64,000 bases of DNA from an uncultured Lachnospiraceae bacterium (GCA_902779505.1 CACZBZ010000001.1:124001-188000), one strand, 5' to 3'. Counted from the first letter of the stretch, positions 1-9,118 are shown. A program made the numbers and translations. Notes: a model not told the origin generated them from the letters alone.

Positions 1-927
1 CATGAATATGTGGGACAGGAGCATGCCAAAGAGGCTATGAAAGTATACATAGATGCTGCTCTTGCCAGAGGTGAGGCTCTCGATCATGTTCTTTTATACG
101 GACCTCCCGGACTTGGTAAGACTACTTTATCATGCATTTTGGCCAATGAGATGGGAGTTAATATTAAGATTACATCAGGCCCCGCATTGGAGAAGACGGG
201 AGATTTGGCTGCCATACTTACCAAGCTTCATGACAGGGACATACTCTTTATTGATGAGATACACAGAATGAACCGTCAGGTGGAGGAATTCCTTTACCCT
301 GCCATGGAAGATTACTGTGTTGATATAATGATGGGCAACGGCCCTGATGCCAAGTCCATGAGACTGGATATTCCTCATTTTACCCTTGTGGGCGCAACCA
401 CCAGAGCCGGACTTCTTACAGCGCCCTTAAGAGACAGATTCGGGGTTATTCAAAGACTTGAATTCTATACCAATGAAGAACTTCAGACCATAATTCTCCA
501 TTCCGCGAAGAATCTGGGGGTCGTTATAGACGAAGACGGTGCCTATGAAATGGCAAAAAGAAGCAGAGGAACGCCACGTATAGCCAACAGGCTTCTTAAA
601 CGAGTAAGAGATTATGCCCAGGTAAGGTATGATGGTAAGATTACTTCGGAAGTGGCTTCGGAAGTTCTCGATCTTCTTGATATTGATGATATCGGACTTG
701 ATGCCATAGACAGGAAGCTTCTTAATACGATTATTAATAAATTCTCGGGCGGCCCGGTGGGCTTGGATACCCTTGCGGCAACCATAGGAGAGGACTCGGG
801 AACCATAGAAGATGTTTATGAACCATTTCTTCTGCAGAACGGATTTCTTAACAGAACACCCAAGGGAAGAATGGCTACGAAAGATGCCTATAAGCATATG
901 GGACTTGCCTGTCCTTTTGATGATTGA
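1..927 (+). CDS. ruvB: Holliday junction branch migration DNA helicase RuvB (5' partial)
   Basis: RuvB is the hexameric AAA+ motor that, with RuvA, drives branch migration of Holliday junctions. The reading frame is already open at base 1 and the first visible residues ([12 protein letters not shown]) match the conserved RuvB N-terminal region, so perhaps 20-30 residues lie outside the window. Visible motifs are Walker A GPPGLGKT, Walker B LFIDEIHR, sensor-1 GATTRAG and the C-terminal winged-helix region ([10 protein letters not shown], then RTPKGR). The rest is intact and ends normally. No clear terminator follows, and zapA begins about 170 bases downstream with its own promoter. Confidence 0.97.
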   Translation, partial: HEYVGQEHAKEAMKVYIDAALARGEALDHVLLYGPPGLGKTTLSCILANEMGVNIKITSGPALEKTGDLAAILTKLHDRDILFIDEIHRMNRQVEEFLYPAMEDYCVDIMMGNGPDAKSMRLDIPHFTLVGATTRAGLLTAPLRDRFGVIQRLEFYTNEELQTIILHSAKNLGVVIDEDGAYEMAKRSRGTPRIANRLLKRVRDYAQVRYDGKITSEVASEVLDLLDIDDIGLDAIDRKLLNTIINKFSGGPVGLDTLAATIGEDSGTIEDVYEPFLLQNGFLNRTPKGRMATKDAYKHMGLACPFDD

Positions 928-1000
928 AGATTTTTACTGTTTTTTGATTTTTTAAGGCTTGCAGAATGTTGAAAATAGCCATATAATGCTCAATTTTTTC

Positions 1001-1029
1001 TTGCAATATGTGATTTATTTATCTATAAT
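1001..1029 (+). promoter_or_regulatory. Sigma-A type promoter for zapA
   Basis: TTGCAA at 1001-1006 and TATAAT at 1024-1029 are separated by exactly 17 bases. They lie 70 bases upstream of the chosen zapA start in an AT-rich gap. Inferred from sequence only. Confidence 0.6.
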
Positions 1030-1098
1030 ATATATTGTGTGTGAGTTATATCTTTCTTGGAAGATATTGTGGTCATATCTGAAGGGGTTGAGAAGTAT

Positions 1099-1509
1099 AT
1101 GGCATTAAAGACTGACGTTGAAGTGATCATCGGAGGTAAGGTTGTCACCCTCAGCGGTTATGAGAGTGAAGAGTACTTACAAAGGATTGCTTCCTACTTG
1201 AACAACAAGATCAGCGAATATATGCATGTGGAGTCCTACAGAAGATGCAGTATGGATCTGCAGCATACTTTGCTTGAAATAAATATTGCGGATGATTTTT
1301 TCAAGTCTAAGAATCAGATTATTGCGATGGAAGAAGACCTTTCGCAAAAGGAAAAGGATATATACGATCTGAAACATGAACTTGTTAATAATCAGATGAA
1401 GACTGAGACCATTGAGAAGAATCTCAAAGCGGCTCAGGATAAGAATGCAGAGCTTGAAAGGAAATTAATTGAACTTCAGGCAGAACTTAAGAACGCTAAG
1501 CGCGGTTAA
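1099..1509 (+). CDS. zapA: Cell division protein ZapA
   Basis: ZapA binds FtsZ and bundles its protofilaments at the Z-ring. The 136-residue product starts MALKTDVEVIIGGKVVTLSG, a typical ZapA N-terminal beta segment. A helical ZapA core follows (EEYLQRIASYLNNKI), then a charged coiled coil to the C-terminus, longer than in E. coli ZapA and common in clostridia. The ATG at 1099 is preferred over an in-frame TTG at 1057: it is preceded by AAGGGG 11 bases upstream, and ZapA homology begins there. A strong terminator lies directly downstream. Confidence 0.85.
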   Translation: MALKTDVEVIIGGKVVTLSGYESEEYLQRIASYLNNKISEYMHVESYRRCSMDLQHTLLEINIADDFFKSKNQIIAMEEDLSQKEKDIYDLKHELVNNQMKTETIEKNLKAAQDKNAELERKLIELQAELKNAKRG

Positions 1510-1513
1510 TTTG

Positions 1514-1543
1514 AAGGGAATCATCTGATTCCCTTTTGTTTTT
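1514..1543 (+). terminator. Rho-independent terminator after zapA
   Basis: A ten-base arm AAGGGAATCA pairs perfectly with TGATTCCCTT and is followed by TTGTTTTT. It begins five bases after the zapA stop and ends 20 bases before the next start codon. Confidence 0.8.
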
Positions 1544-1563
1544 GGATAATTTTGGAGTGTTGT

Positions 1564-3708
1564 ATGGTTGAGTTACTTGCACCGGCAGGAGATATAGACA
1601 GTTTTAATGCGGCATTGAAAGCAGGAGCCGATGCGGTATATATGGCGGGAAAAGCTTTCGGAGCCAGGGCAAGTGCGACCAATTTTACAAGCGAAGAATA
1701 TGTGGAATGCCTTAAAAAGGCACATTTAAACAATAAGAAGATATATTTGACCCTGAACACTCTTATAAAAGAGAAGGAATGGAAAGACCTCTATGATTTT
1801 TTGAATCCTCTTTATACAGAGGGGCTGGACGGAGTGATCTTTCAGGATATGGGGCTTATAGAATATCTTAAGGATTCATTTCCCGAATTGCCTTTGCATG
1901 CAAGTACTCAGATGACGGTTACTGACAGTAACAGCGCAGAGATTCTTCGTTCAAAAGGAGTGTGCAGGATTGTACCCGCAAGAGAATTGAGCCTGAAAGA
2001 ATTAAAGTACATTAAGGACAGGACCGGGCTTGAGATTGAGACATTTATTCATGGTGCCCTGTGCTATTCATACTCGGGACAGTGTCTCTTCAGTTCATTT
2101 TTGGGAGGCAGAAGCGGTAACAGAGGTCGTTGTGCCGGCCCTTGCAGACTGCCTTACACTGTCTATGAGAGCGCTAATAATAAGGCTTTGTGCAATAACA
2201 GATATCCTTTGAGTCTTAAGGATCTGTGTACTCTTGAGCATGTTTCCGAACTGATTGAGGCCGGAATTGATTCCTTTAAGATAGAAGGCAGACTTAAAAG
2301 TCCGGAATATGTTTGGGGTGTTACACATACTTACCGCAAGTATATAGACCGCTATTATGAAGGCAAAGATACGACTGCAGCAAAAGAAGATATGGATATC
2401 TTGTCTTCTTTATACCTCAGATCTTCTGTGGGAAGCGGTTACTATTTCAAACATAACGGAAAAGAAATGATAAGTCTTAACGATCCTTCCTACAATAACA
2501 AGGATGAAGGACTTATACGTGATATAAAACGTAAACTTGACGAAGAATGTCCCGGTCCGTCTCTGAATATGAAAGGAATCTTTCGAGATAACCGGGAGAT
2601 GGAACTTACTGTCAGTGACGGAAGTTTTTCTTATACCACAAGAGGTGACCTTGTTCAGTCGGCTAAAGGCAGACCTGCAAGTCGAGAGGACGTTGCAAAA
2701 CAACTTTCCAAACTTGGCGGAAGCGGCTTTTCGCTTAATGAACTCGATATTGAACTTGATGATAATGTCTTTCTTCCCGTAGGCAGATTGAATGATTTAA
2801 GAAGAGAAGCTTTAAAGGGCTTGAAAGACCGAATTCTTGAATCATACAGAAGAAGCGACGGCATCAGGAAGGAACTTTCCTTTGAGTATTATCCTTTGCA
2901 GCAAGGCAAGGATTACAGTATATCGGTAAGCAGTGTCAGCCAGTATTATCTTGCTCTTAAGAGGAGACCTGCCATCATTTATCTTCCTTATGATCTTATA
3001 TATTCCGGGGAGATTGCATGGGAAGAGATTCATGAGAGCCTGAAAGACAGCGGGACAGAGCTTTTTCTGTCTTTGCCGCGTATAATGAGGTATGACGATG
3101 AGACTTATATGGAGACTTTTCTTAAAGACGTTAAAGAGCATCTTCCTGCAGGTATTCTTGTAAAAAATATGGAGGAACTGGGCTTTCTTTTGAATCATGA
3201 TATTGACCTCGTGATTCATGCCGACCACAGTATCTACTGCTGGAACAGGTCTGCTCTAAAATATCTGAAGGGCTTTGTGGACCGCATTACGGCAGCTCTT
3301 GAGCTATCGATGAGAGAATTATGCGACCTGGATAACAGAGACATGGTAATTCCCATATACGGAAGAAGCCCATTGATGGTATCTGCCGGTTGTATAGCCA
3401 AAACATTTGATAAGTGTGATAAGAAAACGGGGAAAGCATTTATTCTGAGAGACAGATACAATAAAGAACACATTGATCTGAGCAACTGTATCCATTGTTA
3501 CAATGAGATATACAATGCAGTTCCCACATCTTTGCATAAACAGATTGAAAGTCTTCTGGAAGCGGGTTTCGGTCATTTTCGAATAGATCTCACCGTGGAA
3601 ACTGACGATGAAGTTAGGAATATTTTGGATTATTATATGTCGGGGGAAGTTATGGAATATCCGGTTAAGGAATATACCGGTGGCCATATTGTAAAAGGAG
3701 CTATTTAA
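1564..3708 (+). CDS. Peptidase U32 family protein with C-terminal DUF3656-like region
   Basis: The 714-residue product belongs to the U32 'collagenase-like' family. Members include RlhA/TrhP-type proteins that act in RNA hydroxylation, so the peptidase name may mislead. The N-terminal TIM-barrel core is clear (VELLAPAGDIDSFNAALKAG, ADAVYMAG), followed by the family signature around SGQCLFSSFLGGRSGNRGRC with its cysteines. The second half resembles the DUF3656 extension of long U32 proteins. The ATG at 1564 has GGAG six bases upstream and fits better than a TTG at 1552. The stop almost abuts the following SEDS gene, suggesting co-transcription. The exact substrate is not evident. Confidence 0.88.
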   Translation: MVELLAPAGDIDSFNAALKAGADAVYMAGKAFGARASATNFTSEEYVECLKKAHLNNKKIYLTLNTLIKEKEWKDLYDFLNPLYTEGLDGVIFQDMGLIEYLKDSFPELPLHASTQMTVTDSNSAEILRSKGVCRIVPARELSLKELKYIKDRTGLEIETFIHGALCYSYSGQCLFSSFLGGRSGNRGRCAGPCRLPYTVYESANNKALCNNRYPLSLKDLCTLEHVSELIEAGIDSFKIEGRLKSPEYVWGVTHTYRKYIDRYYEGKDTTAAKEDMDILSSLYLRSSVGSGYYFKHNGKEMISLNDPSYNNKDEGLIRDIKRKLDEECPGPSLNMKGIFRDNREMELTVSDGSFSYTTRGDLVQSAKGRPASREDVAKQLSKLGGSGFSLNELDIELDDNVFLPVGRLNDLRREALKGLKDRILESYRRSDGIRKELSFEYYPLQQGKDYSISVSSVSQYYLALKRRPAIIYLPYDLIYSGEIAWEEIHESLKDSGTELFLSLPRIMRYDDETYMETFLKDVKEHLPAGILVKNMEELGFLLNHDIDLVIHADHSIYCWNRSALKYLKGFVDRITAALELSMRELCDLDNRDMVIPIYGRSPLMVSAGCIAKTFDKCDKKTGKAFILRDRYNKEHIDLSNCIHCYNEIYNAVPTSLHKQIESLLEAGFGHFRIDLTVETDDEVRNILDYYMSGEVMEYPVKEYTGGHIVKGAI

Positions 3709-3709
3709 T

Positions 3710-5344
3710 TTGCTTTATTATTTAACGGAAATATCTAAGTACATAATATGCCTTCTCATGGTCATATATAGCATTGAATGCCTGATATATGAGCTTACGG
3801 GGGAGAATTATATCAGCTACAAGGGGATATTCGTAAGACAGCGTATTTATATCTTTCTTATTCAGATTGTGGCCTTCGCTACCATATGTCTGAAGACGGG
3901 AGAGCTTGATTACCTTTTCCTTGGAGCTTTTGCACTGATAATTCTATATGCATCCATAATCCTTACAACCATGATTTATCCCAGAGCCGACAAATGCCTG
4001 CTCAATAACATGGTCCTGCTGTTGGAGATAGGATTTATCATAATAAGCAGACTTAATTTCAACAAAGCTCTTAAACAGCTCTTTATTGTTGGTATATCTC
4101 TGGCTATAGGCATGTTTATTCCAAAGCTTATTAAAAAATGGAAAAACATGGAGCATTTTCAATGGGTATATGCCGTTTGCGGTATTGTACCTCTCTTTAT
4201 AGTTCTCCTTTTGGGAACAGCTACTCACGGAAGCAAGATATCTTTTACTGTTGCGGGCATTACATTTCAGCCTTCGGAATTTGTAAAGATTCTCTTTGTT
4301 ATATGTGTGGCTGCCATGCTCTCCAAGGGGGAGACTATCTATGACCTGATCCTTACCACTTCCGTTGCGGCATGTCATGTACTTATTCTTGTGGCCTCCA
4401 AGGATCTGGGTAGTGCCCTGGTATTCTTTGTTGTATACATATTCATGGTATTCATAGCAACAAGAAGTTATATCTATCTTACTGCAGGTATCGTAGCCGG
4501 AGCAGGTGCTTCCGTTGTGGGATATAAACTCTTCAGTCATGTCAGGGTTCGAGTTCAGGCCTTTTTGGATCCATTTTCAACCATTGATAATCAGGGATAT
4601 CAGATTTCACAGTCTCTGTTTGCTTTGGGATGCGGAAGTTTCTTCGGTCTCGGTCTTACGGGAGGAGCCCCTGCCGACATACCTTTTGTGGAGAGCGATT
4701 TTATATTCTCGGCTGTGTGCGAAGAGATGGGAGCCATTACAGGCATATGCGTTTTGTTGGTGTCCTTTTCTTCCTTTGTTATCATCATGAGAACGGGACT
4801 GTCCATTAATAAGAAATTCCACAGGATTATGTCCTCGGGATTTGGAATTATATATATATTCCAGGTATTTCTTACGGTAGGCGGAGGCATTAAGTTCATT
4901 CCTCTTACCGGTGTAACCCTTCCTTTCGTCAGTTACGGAGGAAGCAGTGTCCTTACCAGTGTTATTATTTTCTATATGTGTCAGGCTCTTATAATTAACG
5001 AAAGAGACGACGAATATGAACGCTGGCTTGCAGAGAAAGAGGAAGAACGTTATCTCAGAGAAGAAGAGGAATACAGAAGAGAGGAAGAACGTTACCGCAG
5101 GGAGAGAGAAACTGAGAGAAGAGAAGCTTACAGAAGAGAAGAAGAGCTTTATCGCAGAGAAAGAGACAGATACAAAAGAGATGCTTCGGACAGGCTGAGG
5201 AATGACGAATTTATTCGAAGAAATCAGTCTTCCCGAAAAGAAAGAACACTCGAATTTTACGACGACGAAGGAGATACATTGAAGAAATTCTATCTCTACA
5301 GAGACAGATACGATCACGAGGAGGATGGGGATTATGAAGAATAG
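3710..5344 (+). CDS. SEDS-family peptidoglycan glycosyltransferase (FtsW/RodA/SpoVE) with long charged tail
   Basis: SEDS proteins polymerise lipid II together with a cognate class B PBP. About ten hydrophobic segments span residues 10-425, with the SEDS hallmarks FQPSEFVK, SKDLGSALVFF and PLTGVTLPFVSYGGSS. Translation appears to start at TTG 3710, with AAAGGAG nine bases upstream, one base after the previous stop. The oddity is residues 432-544: roughly 113 residues almost entirely of Arg, Glu, Tyr and Asp (for example REEEEYRREEERYRR), predicted cytoplasmic and probably helical. The family normally ends soon after the last membrane segment. The adjacent PBP overlaps by 11 bases from its preferred start and is the likely partner. 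Whether this is FtsW or RodA cannot be decided; a second SEDS gene lies at 62757-63884. Confidence 0.92.
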   Translation: MLYYLTEISKYIICLLMVIYSIECLIYELTGENYISYKGIFVRQRIYIFLIQIVAFATICLKTGELDYLFLGAFALIILYASIILTTMIYPRADKCLLNNMVLLLEIGFIIISRLNFNKALKQLFIVGISLAIGMFIPKLIKKWKNMEHFQWVYAVCGIVPLFIVLLLGTATHGSKISFTVAGITFQPSEFVKILFVICVAAMLSKGETIYDLILTTSVAACHVLILVASKDLGSALVFFVVYIFMVFIATRSYIYLTAGIVAGAGASVVGYKLFSHVRVRVQAFLDPFSTIDNQGYQISQSLFALGCGSFFGLGLTGGAPADIPFVESDFIFSAVCEEMGAITGICVLLVSFSSFVIIMRTGLSINKKFHRIMSSGFGIIYIFQVFLTVGGGIKFIPLTGVTLPFVSYGGSSVLTSVIIFYMCQALIINERDDEYERWLAEKEEERYLREEEEYRREEERYRRERETERREAYRREEELYRRERDRYKRDASDRLRNDEFIRRNQSSRKERTLEFYDDEGDTLKKFYLYRDRYDHEEDGDYEE

Positions 5345-6764
5345 TGACAGAAAACCCCGTTCTGTGGAAACATGGATTACGGTAGCCATCTTTGGAATAA
5401 TATTTCTGATGATGATTGTCTATCTGTGTTTTTTCGTAAAGAACAATGAAAAAGAACTGATTAACAACAGTTACAATTCCCGCCAAAAGATTCTTGCAAA
5501 AGAGAATACCAGGGGAATGATATATGACAGAAACGGCAATATACTTGCCAGAACATTTACGGATGATAACGGTAAAGAATACAGGGCCTATCCCTATGCC
5601 AATCTCTTTGCCCATGCAGTGGGTTATTCCACAAAGGGAAAAACCGGTGTGGAGAGTGCGGCCAATTATTATCTGATCAATTCCAGTGCATCCATCACCG
5701 AAAAAGTCGAGAATGAAGTATCCGGACATAAGAACCCGGGTAACAATGTGTATACAACATTCGATCAGGAATTACAGCAGGTTGCATATGATTCTCTGGG
5801 AGCCTTCAAGGGTGCCGTTGTGGTGTCCAATGTTAAGACCGGAGAGATACTTGCCATGGTCTCCAAGCCGGATTTTGATCCCAATAACATCGTAGAGGAT
5901 TGGGACAAATATATTAACGATAAGAGCAGTACAGTTCTGCTTAACCGTGTGACGGGCGGTATATATCCTCCCGGTTCCACCTTTAAGATAGTTACCGCTT
6001 TGGAATATCTGAAAGAACATCCCGATGATTATGAAGATTATTCTTACAATTGTAACGGTCATTTCAAAAGGGATAATATTAAGATTCAGTGTTACCACGG
6101 AATGTCTCACGGCCAGGTGGACTTCAGGAAGGCTTTTGCAAAATCCTGCAACTGTTCCTTTACCAATATGGGTCTCGGTCTTGACCGAAATGCCTACGGA
6201 GAGACCTTAAATGACCTTCTGTTTAATCAGAAACTGCCTTTGGACTACAATTACACAATCAGTAATCTTGAGGTTAATGAACTTACCACGGATGAGGATA
6301 TGGCTCAGATAGCTTTTGGTCAGGGTAAAGCATGTGTTACGCCTATCCTTATGAATATGATAACAAATGCCATTGCCAACAAGGGTGTTCTTATGAAGCC
6401 CCAGGAACTGTCAAAAGCGGTGGATGCGGATGGTAATCTCTTGTATGAGTGGGAGCCTGAAGTTTACAAGACTCTTATGACGGAGGAACAGGCGGCTATA
6501 CTTACTGATTATATGTGCGCCGTAATAGAAGACGGCGGTTCCGGAACGAAACTGCAGTCCGAGCACTATAAGGCTGCGGGAAAGACGGGATCTGCTGATT
6601 TCAAAGACGATCAGATAGACAGTCACGCTTGGTTTACGGGCTTTGCACCGGCTGAAGATCCGGAGATAAGCGTGACCATAATTGTTGAAAATGTTGGGTC
6701 CGGAGGCGAATATGCTGTACCCTATGCCAAGAGAATATTTGATTGCTACTTTGGTGTGCAGTAG
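5334..6764 (+). CDS. Class B penicillin-binding protein (transpeptidase)
   Basis: This D,D-transpeptidase cross-links peptidoglycan and probably works with the upstream SEDS protein. The 476-residue protein has one N-terminal membrane anchor (residues 15-35), a pedestal domain, and a transpeptidase domain with all three active-site motifs: S215-T-F-K218 in PPGSTFK, S271-C-N273, and K417-T-G419. It is shorter than typical PBP2 and resembles the PbpA type of Gram-positives. The ATG at 5334 is preferred because GAGGAGG ends nine bases before it; an in-frame ATG at 5325 sits directly on that ribosome binding site. The gene begins inside the 3' end of the SEDS gene. Confidence 0.92.
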   Translation: MKNSDRKPRSVETWITVAIFGIIFLMMIVYLCFFVKNNEKELINNSYNSRQKILAKENTRGMIYDRNGNILARTFTDDNGKEYRAYPYANLFAHAVGYSTKGKTGVESAANYYLINSSASITEKVENEVSGHKNPGNNVYTTFDQELQQVAYDSLGAFKGAVVVSNVKTGEILAMVSKPDFDPNNIVEDWDKYINDKSSTVLLNRVTGGIYPPGSTFKIVTALEYLKEHPDDYEDYSYNCNGHFKRDNIKIQCYHGMSHGQVDFRKAFAKSCNCSFTNMGLGLDRNAYGETLNDLLFNQKLPLDYNYTISNLEVNELTTDEDMAQIAFGQGKACVTPILMNMITNAIANKGVLMKPQELSKAVDADGNLLYEWEPEVYKTLMTEEQAAILTDYMCAVIEDGGSGTKLQSEHYKAAGKTGSADFKDDQIDSHAWFTGFAPAEDPEISVTIIVENVGSGGEYAVPYAKRIFDCYFGVQ

Positions 6765-6778
6765 TGTATACTTTATCT

Positions 6779-7102
6779 ATGGTACGTTTTAGAAAAGATC
6801 TTTATTTATCTGATAATATAGGTAAGATCGATAAGATCAAACGTGGGCTGAAGAGCGGCAGAGGAAAGCTCAATCTGTATGTTATTGCGCTTGCCAAGGG
6901 CAGCGACCAGCTTGAGTATTTTCACAACGGCCTTCTGAAGCAGGACATTTTCTATAAAGAAGACCATTATATAGTCGGACTTGCGTCCGGTGAAGAAGAA
7001 TGCAAAAGGATCATTTCCGATATAGCAAAAGATACATATTCCGCTACGGGAACATATGATATGAGGTCCTTTCTTTTAGGAGATGATTCCGGAGACAGCT
7101 AA
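6779..7102 (+). CDS. Small conserved hypothetical protein
   Basis: A soluble protein of about 107 residues starting MVRFRKDLYLSDN, with no membrane segment or signal. I do not recognise a named domain. The stretch LNLYVIALAKGSDQLEYFH followed by IVGLASGEEECKRII suggests a small alpha/beta fold. It follows the PBP stop by 14 bases and its stop precedes the DUF2953 start by one base, so it is almost certainly co-transcribed. The start is uncertain: an in-frame GTG at 6764 overlaps the PBP stop codon and is also possible. No function is proposed. Confidence 0.7.
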   Translation: MVRFRKDLYLSDNIGKIDKIKRGLKSGRGKLNLYVIALAKGSDQLEYFHNGLLKQDIFYKEDHYIVGLASGEEECKRIISDIAKDTYSATGTYDMRSFLLGDDSGDS

Positions 7103-7103
7103 T

Positions 7104-7850
7104 ATGGCTACATTTTTGTTGGTTTTGAAGATAATAGGGCTGACGCTTTTGGGAATAGTTGCTTTGGCTCTTTTCATACTCTTACTTGTTCTTTTTGTTC
7201 CGGTAAGATATAAGGCTGCATTTAAGCAGGATGATGATTTCAGAGCGGAAGCCGTAATATCTTATCTTTTACATGCGATAAGCCTGCATATAGTCAAAGA
7301 ATCGGACTTTGAAGTATATTTAAAAATACTGGGTATAAGAATTCGCAGATTCGAAAAGGCGAAGGATAAGCCTGAAGAAAGCATTGATAATAATCCGACT
7401 GCAGATAATGATAAAAAGTCCGAAGCAAAGGATATAAAGGGCGATAAATCCGAAAAAAAGAAGACTGATAAGAAAAAAGCTTTTGATATAAATAAGCTTG
7501 AGAAATATATCGATTTTCTTAATGAAGATTCCACCAAGAATACATTCAGAACATGTTGTAAAAGACTGGGAAATCTCCTTAAGATAGTTGCTCCGAAGAA
7601 ATTTAAAGCCGAAGTAACCTACGGTCTTGAAGATCCCTCGATTACCGGCAAGATATTGGCGATTTACAACATATTATACATATATTTTGATAAGCATTTA
7701 CTGCTGCATCCGGTTTATGATGACAGCATTGTAAAGTCAAAAGGCTATATGAAAGGAAGAATTTTTACGGTGTCCGTACTGATTCAGTTGATTTTGGTTA
7801 TTGCTGATAAGGATTGCCGTAAATTTTATAAAGAAGTCCGTAATTTATAA
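7104..7850 (+). CDS. DUF2953 domain membrane protein
   Basis: The 248-residue product has a strong N-terminal membrane segment (FLLVLKIIGLTLLGIVALAL), a beta-rich stretch, a Lys/Asp/Ser-rich linker around residues 90-125, and a C-terminal part with AEVTYGLEDPSITGKILAIY, which is characteristic of DUF2953. A hydrophobic helix lies near the end. DUF2953 genes commonly sit directly upstream of gerW (ytfJ), as here, where gerW starts 12 bases after the stop. The ATG at 7104 has GGAG ten bases upstream; an earlier ATG at 7083 lies inside the preceding gene. The molecular role is unknown. Confidence 0.82.
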   Translation: MATFLLVLKIIGLTLLGIVALALFILLLVLFVPVRYKAAFKQDDDFRAEAVISYLLHAISLHIVKESDFEVYLKILGIRIRRFEKAKDKPEESIDNNPTADNDKKSEAKDIKGDKSEKKKTDKKKAFDINKLEKYIDFLNEDSTKNTFRTCCKRLGNLLKIVAPKKFKAEVTYGLEDPSITGKILAIYNILYIYFDKHLLLHPVYDDSIVKSKGYMKGRIFTVSVLIQLILVIADKDCRKFYKEVRNL

Positions 7851-7862
7851 AAGGAGAGTATT

Positions 7863-8246
7863 ATGAGCGCATTTAGTTCTACAATGGAGACACTTCTTAA
7901 AAATGTTGACAGTGTACTTTCAACAAAAACAGTTGTCGGAGATGCAAAGCAGGTCGGAGACACTGTAATTATTCCCCTTGTAGATGTTTCTTTCGGTATT
8001 GGAGCCGGAGGGAACAGCAATGATAAAAAGAACGGTGCAGGAGGCGGAATCAGCGGCAAGATGAGCCCCAGCGCAGTGCTTGTCATTAAGGACGGTCATA
8101 CAAAGGTTGTAAATATCAAGAATCAGGATACTCTTAGTAAGATTGTTGATATGGTTCCCGATATTATAGATAAGATCTCGGCTAATAAGGCCGATATGAT
8201 GGAAGACGAAGAAGCTAAGGACATTGCATTCCCTGAAAAAGACTGA
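7863..8246 (+). CDS. GerW family sporulation protein (YtfJ)
   Basis: GerW is a small forespore-associated protein needed for normal germination in Bacillus; its biochemical activity is unclear. The 127-residue product has the family core: TVVGDAKQVGDTVIIPLVDV, then the glycine-rich FGIGAGG and GAGGGISGKMSPSAVLVI. AAAGGAG lies nine bases before the ATG. Its presence with DUF2953 upstream is the usual pairing and fits a spore-forming lineage, but does not prove that this strain sporulates. The family also occurs in some non-sporulating Firmicutes. Confidence 0.9.
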   Translation: MSAFSSTMETLLKNVDSVLSTKTVVGDAKQVGDTVIIPLVDVSFGIGAGGNSNDKKNGAGGGISGKMSPSAVLVIKDGHTKVVNIKNQDTLSKIVDMVPDIIDKISANKADMMEDEEAKDIAFPEKD

Positions 8247-8257
8247 GAGTAAGGCTT

Positions 8258-8758
8258 ATGGCAGATCCCGAAAAGGAACAGGAACTTAAACAATATTTCT
8301 TTAAGGAATATAGCCTTCTGATGAACGAACGGGCTGAGAACCAGCGGGTATACGAGAAGTTTATCAAAGAACGAAGCAGCTTTAATGAGGATATGAAGGC
8401 TATGAACAGCAAGATTCTCTTTGAGAGGAAGCGCCTGAAAGAAGAGTCGGCTTTATTTGATAAAAAGCTGTCCATTCTTCAGAATGCCTTTATGCAGTTG
8501 GATCTTGAAAAGAAACAGCTTGAGAAAGACAAGCGTGAGTTCGAACAGAAAAGATCCAAAAGGCCTAAGGTCAGCTACGGTAAGAGTATTTCTTCAGAAG
8601 AGAGTTTCTTTTTTGCGGGCGTAAATAATCCCATGGCTTTAAAGAAGAGATACAAAGATCTGCTTAAGATTTTTCATCCCGATAATCTTGCGGGAGACGA
8701 CGGAGCGGTCAAAGCTATTAACGAAGAATACGAACGTATAAAAAATAGCGAATTTTAA
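8258..8758 (+). CDS. Coiled-coil protein with C-terminal J-domain-like segment
   Basis: Residues 1-105 of this 166-residue protein are a long charged helix, probably a coiled coil (heavy in Glu, Lys and Arg). The C-terminal 45 residues resemble helices II and III of a DnaJ domain, with the diagnostic loop HPD in LLKIFHPDN and the helix AVKAINEEYERIKN. Helix I is not obvious. J-domains stimulate Hsp70 ATPase, so a DnaK partner is plausible. The gene starts 12 bases after the gerW stop. There is no Gly/Phe region or zinc finger, so it is not DnaJ itself. Client and role are unknown. Confidence 0.75.
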   Translation: MADPEKEQELKQYFFKEYSLLMNERAENQRVYEKFIKERSSFNEDMKAMNSKILFERKRLKEESALFDKKLSILQNAFMQLDLEKKQLEKDKREFEQKRSKRPKVSYGKSISSEESFFFAGVNNPMALKKRYKDLLKIFHPDNLAGDDGAVKAINEEYERIKNSEF

Positions 8759-8769
8759 GAAAATAGTGC

Positions 8770-8798
8770 TTGCATTTAGTATGCAACTCTGATAATAT
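8770..8798 (+). promoter_or_regulatory. Sigma-A type promoter for rpmB
   Basis: TTGCAT at 8770-8775 and TAATAT at 8793-8798 are spaced by 17 bases, about 50 bases before the L28 start codon. Confidence 0.6.
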
Positions 8799-8848
8799 AA
8801 CAATGTTGTGACTAAGAACAATATAACTTTCCTTAGGAGGTGTTAAAG

Positions 8849-9034
8849 ATGGCAAAGTGTGATATATGCGGTAAGGGCGTTCATTTTGGTAACAACGTCA
8901 GCCATTCTCATAGAAGATCTAATCGTATCTGGAATTCTAACGTCAGAAGCGTTAAGTGTAAAGTCAACGGAGCATCAAAGAGAATGCACGTTTGTACAGC
9001 ATGCCTTAAGTCAGGCCTTGTAGAAAGAGCGTAA
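8849..9034 (+). CDS. rpmB: 50S ribosomal protein L28
   Basis: L28 is a small protein of the large ribosomal subunit. The 61-residue product has the typical sequence MAKCDICGKGVHFGN, the basic middle and a C-terminal CTACLKSG. It keeps the four-cysteine (CxxC...CxxC) zinc-ribbon form (C4, C7 and a second pair near the C-terminus). A near-perfect AGGAGG lies eight bases before the ATG at 8849. The gene is monocistronic: its own promoter is upstream and a strong terminator follows 16 bases after the stop. Confidence 0.97.
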   Translation: MAKCDICGKGVHFGNNVSHSHRRSNRIWNSNVRSVKCKVNGASKRMHVCTACLKSGLVERA

Positions 9035-9050
9035 TTTAAGCCGATTAGCG

Positions 9051-9079
9051 GACCTCATCTTATTGATGAGGTCTTTTTT
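9051..9079 (+). terminator. Rho-independent terminator after rpmB
   Basis: GACCTCATC pairs with GATGAGGTC around a short loop, followed by TTTTTT. Confidence 0.88.
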
Positions 9080-9118
9080 ATTGCATTTTGGGCTGCTTTC
9101 TGTTCACATTTTTTTAAT

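Noticed and set aside
1057..1098. Longer ZapA beginning at TTG 1057
   Set aside because: The extra 14 residues have no ZapA similarity, and the ATG at 1099 has a good ribosome binding site.
5015..5198. Separate charged small gene in another frame of the SEDS tail
   Set aside because: It is a shadow of the Arg/Glu-rich repeats, with no ribosome binding site of its own.
5334..6764. Beta-lactam resistance PBP (PBP2a-like)
   Set aside because: No PBP2a-type insert or resistance linkage is seen; all motifs fit a housekeeping class B PBP.
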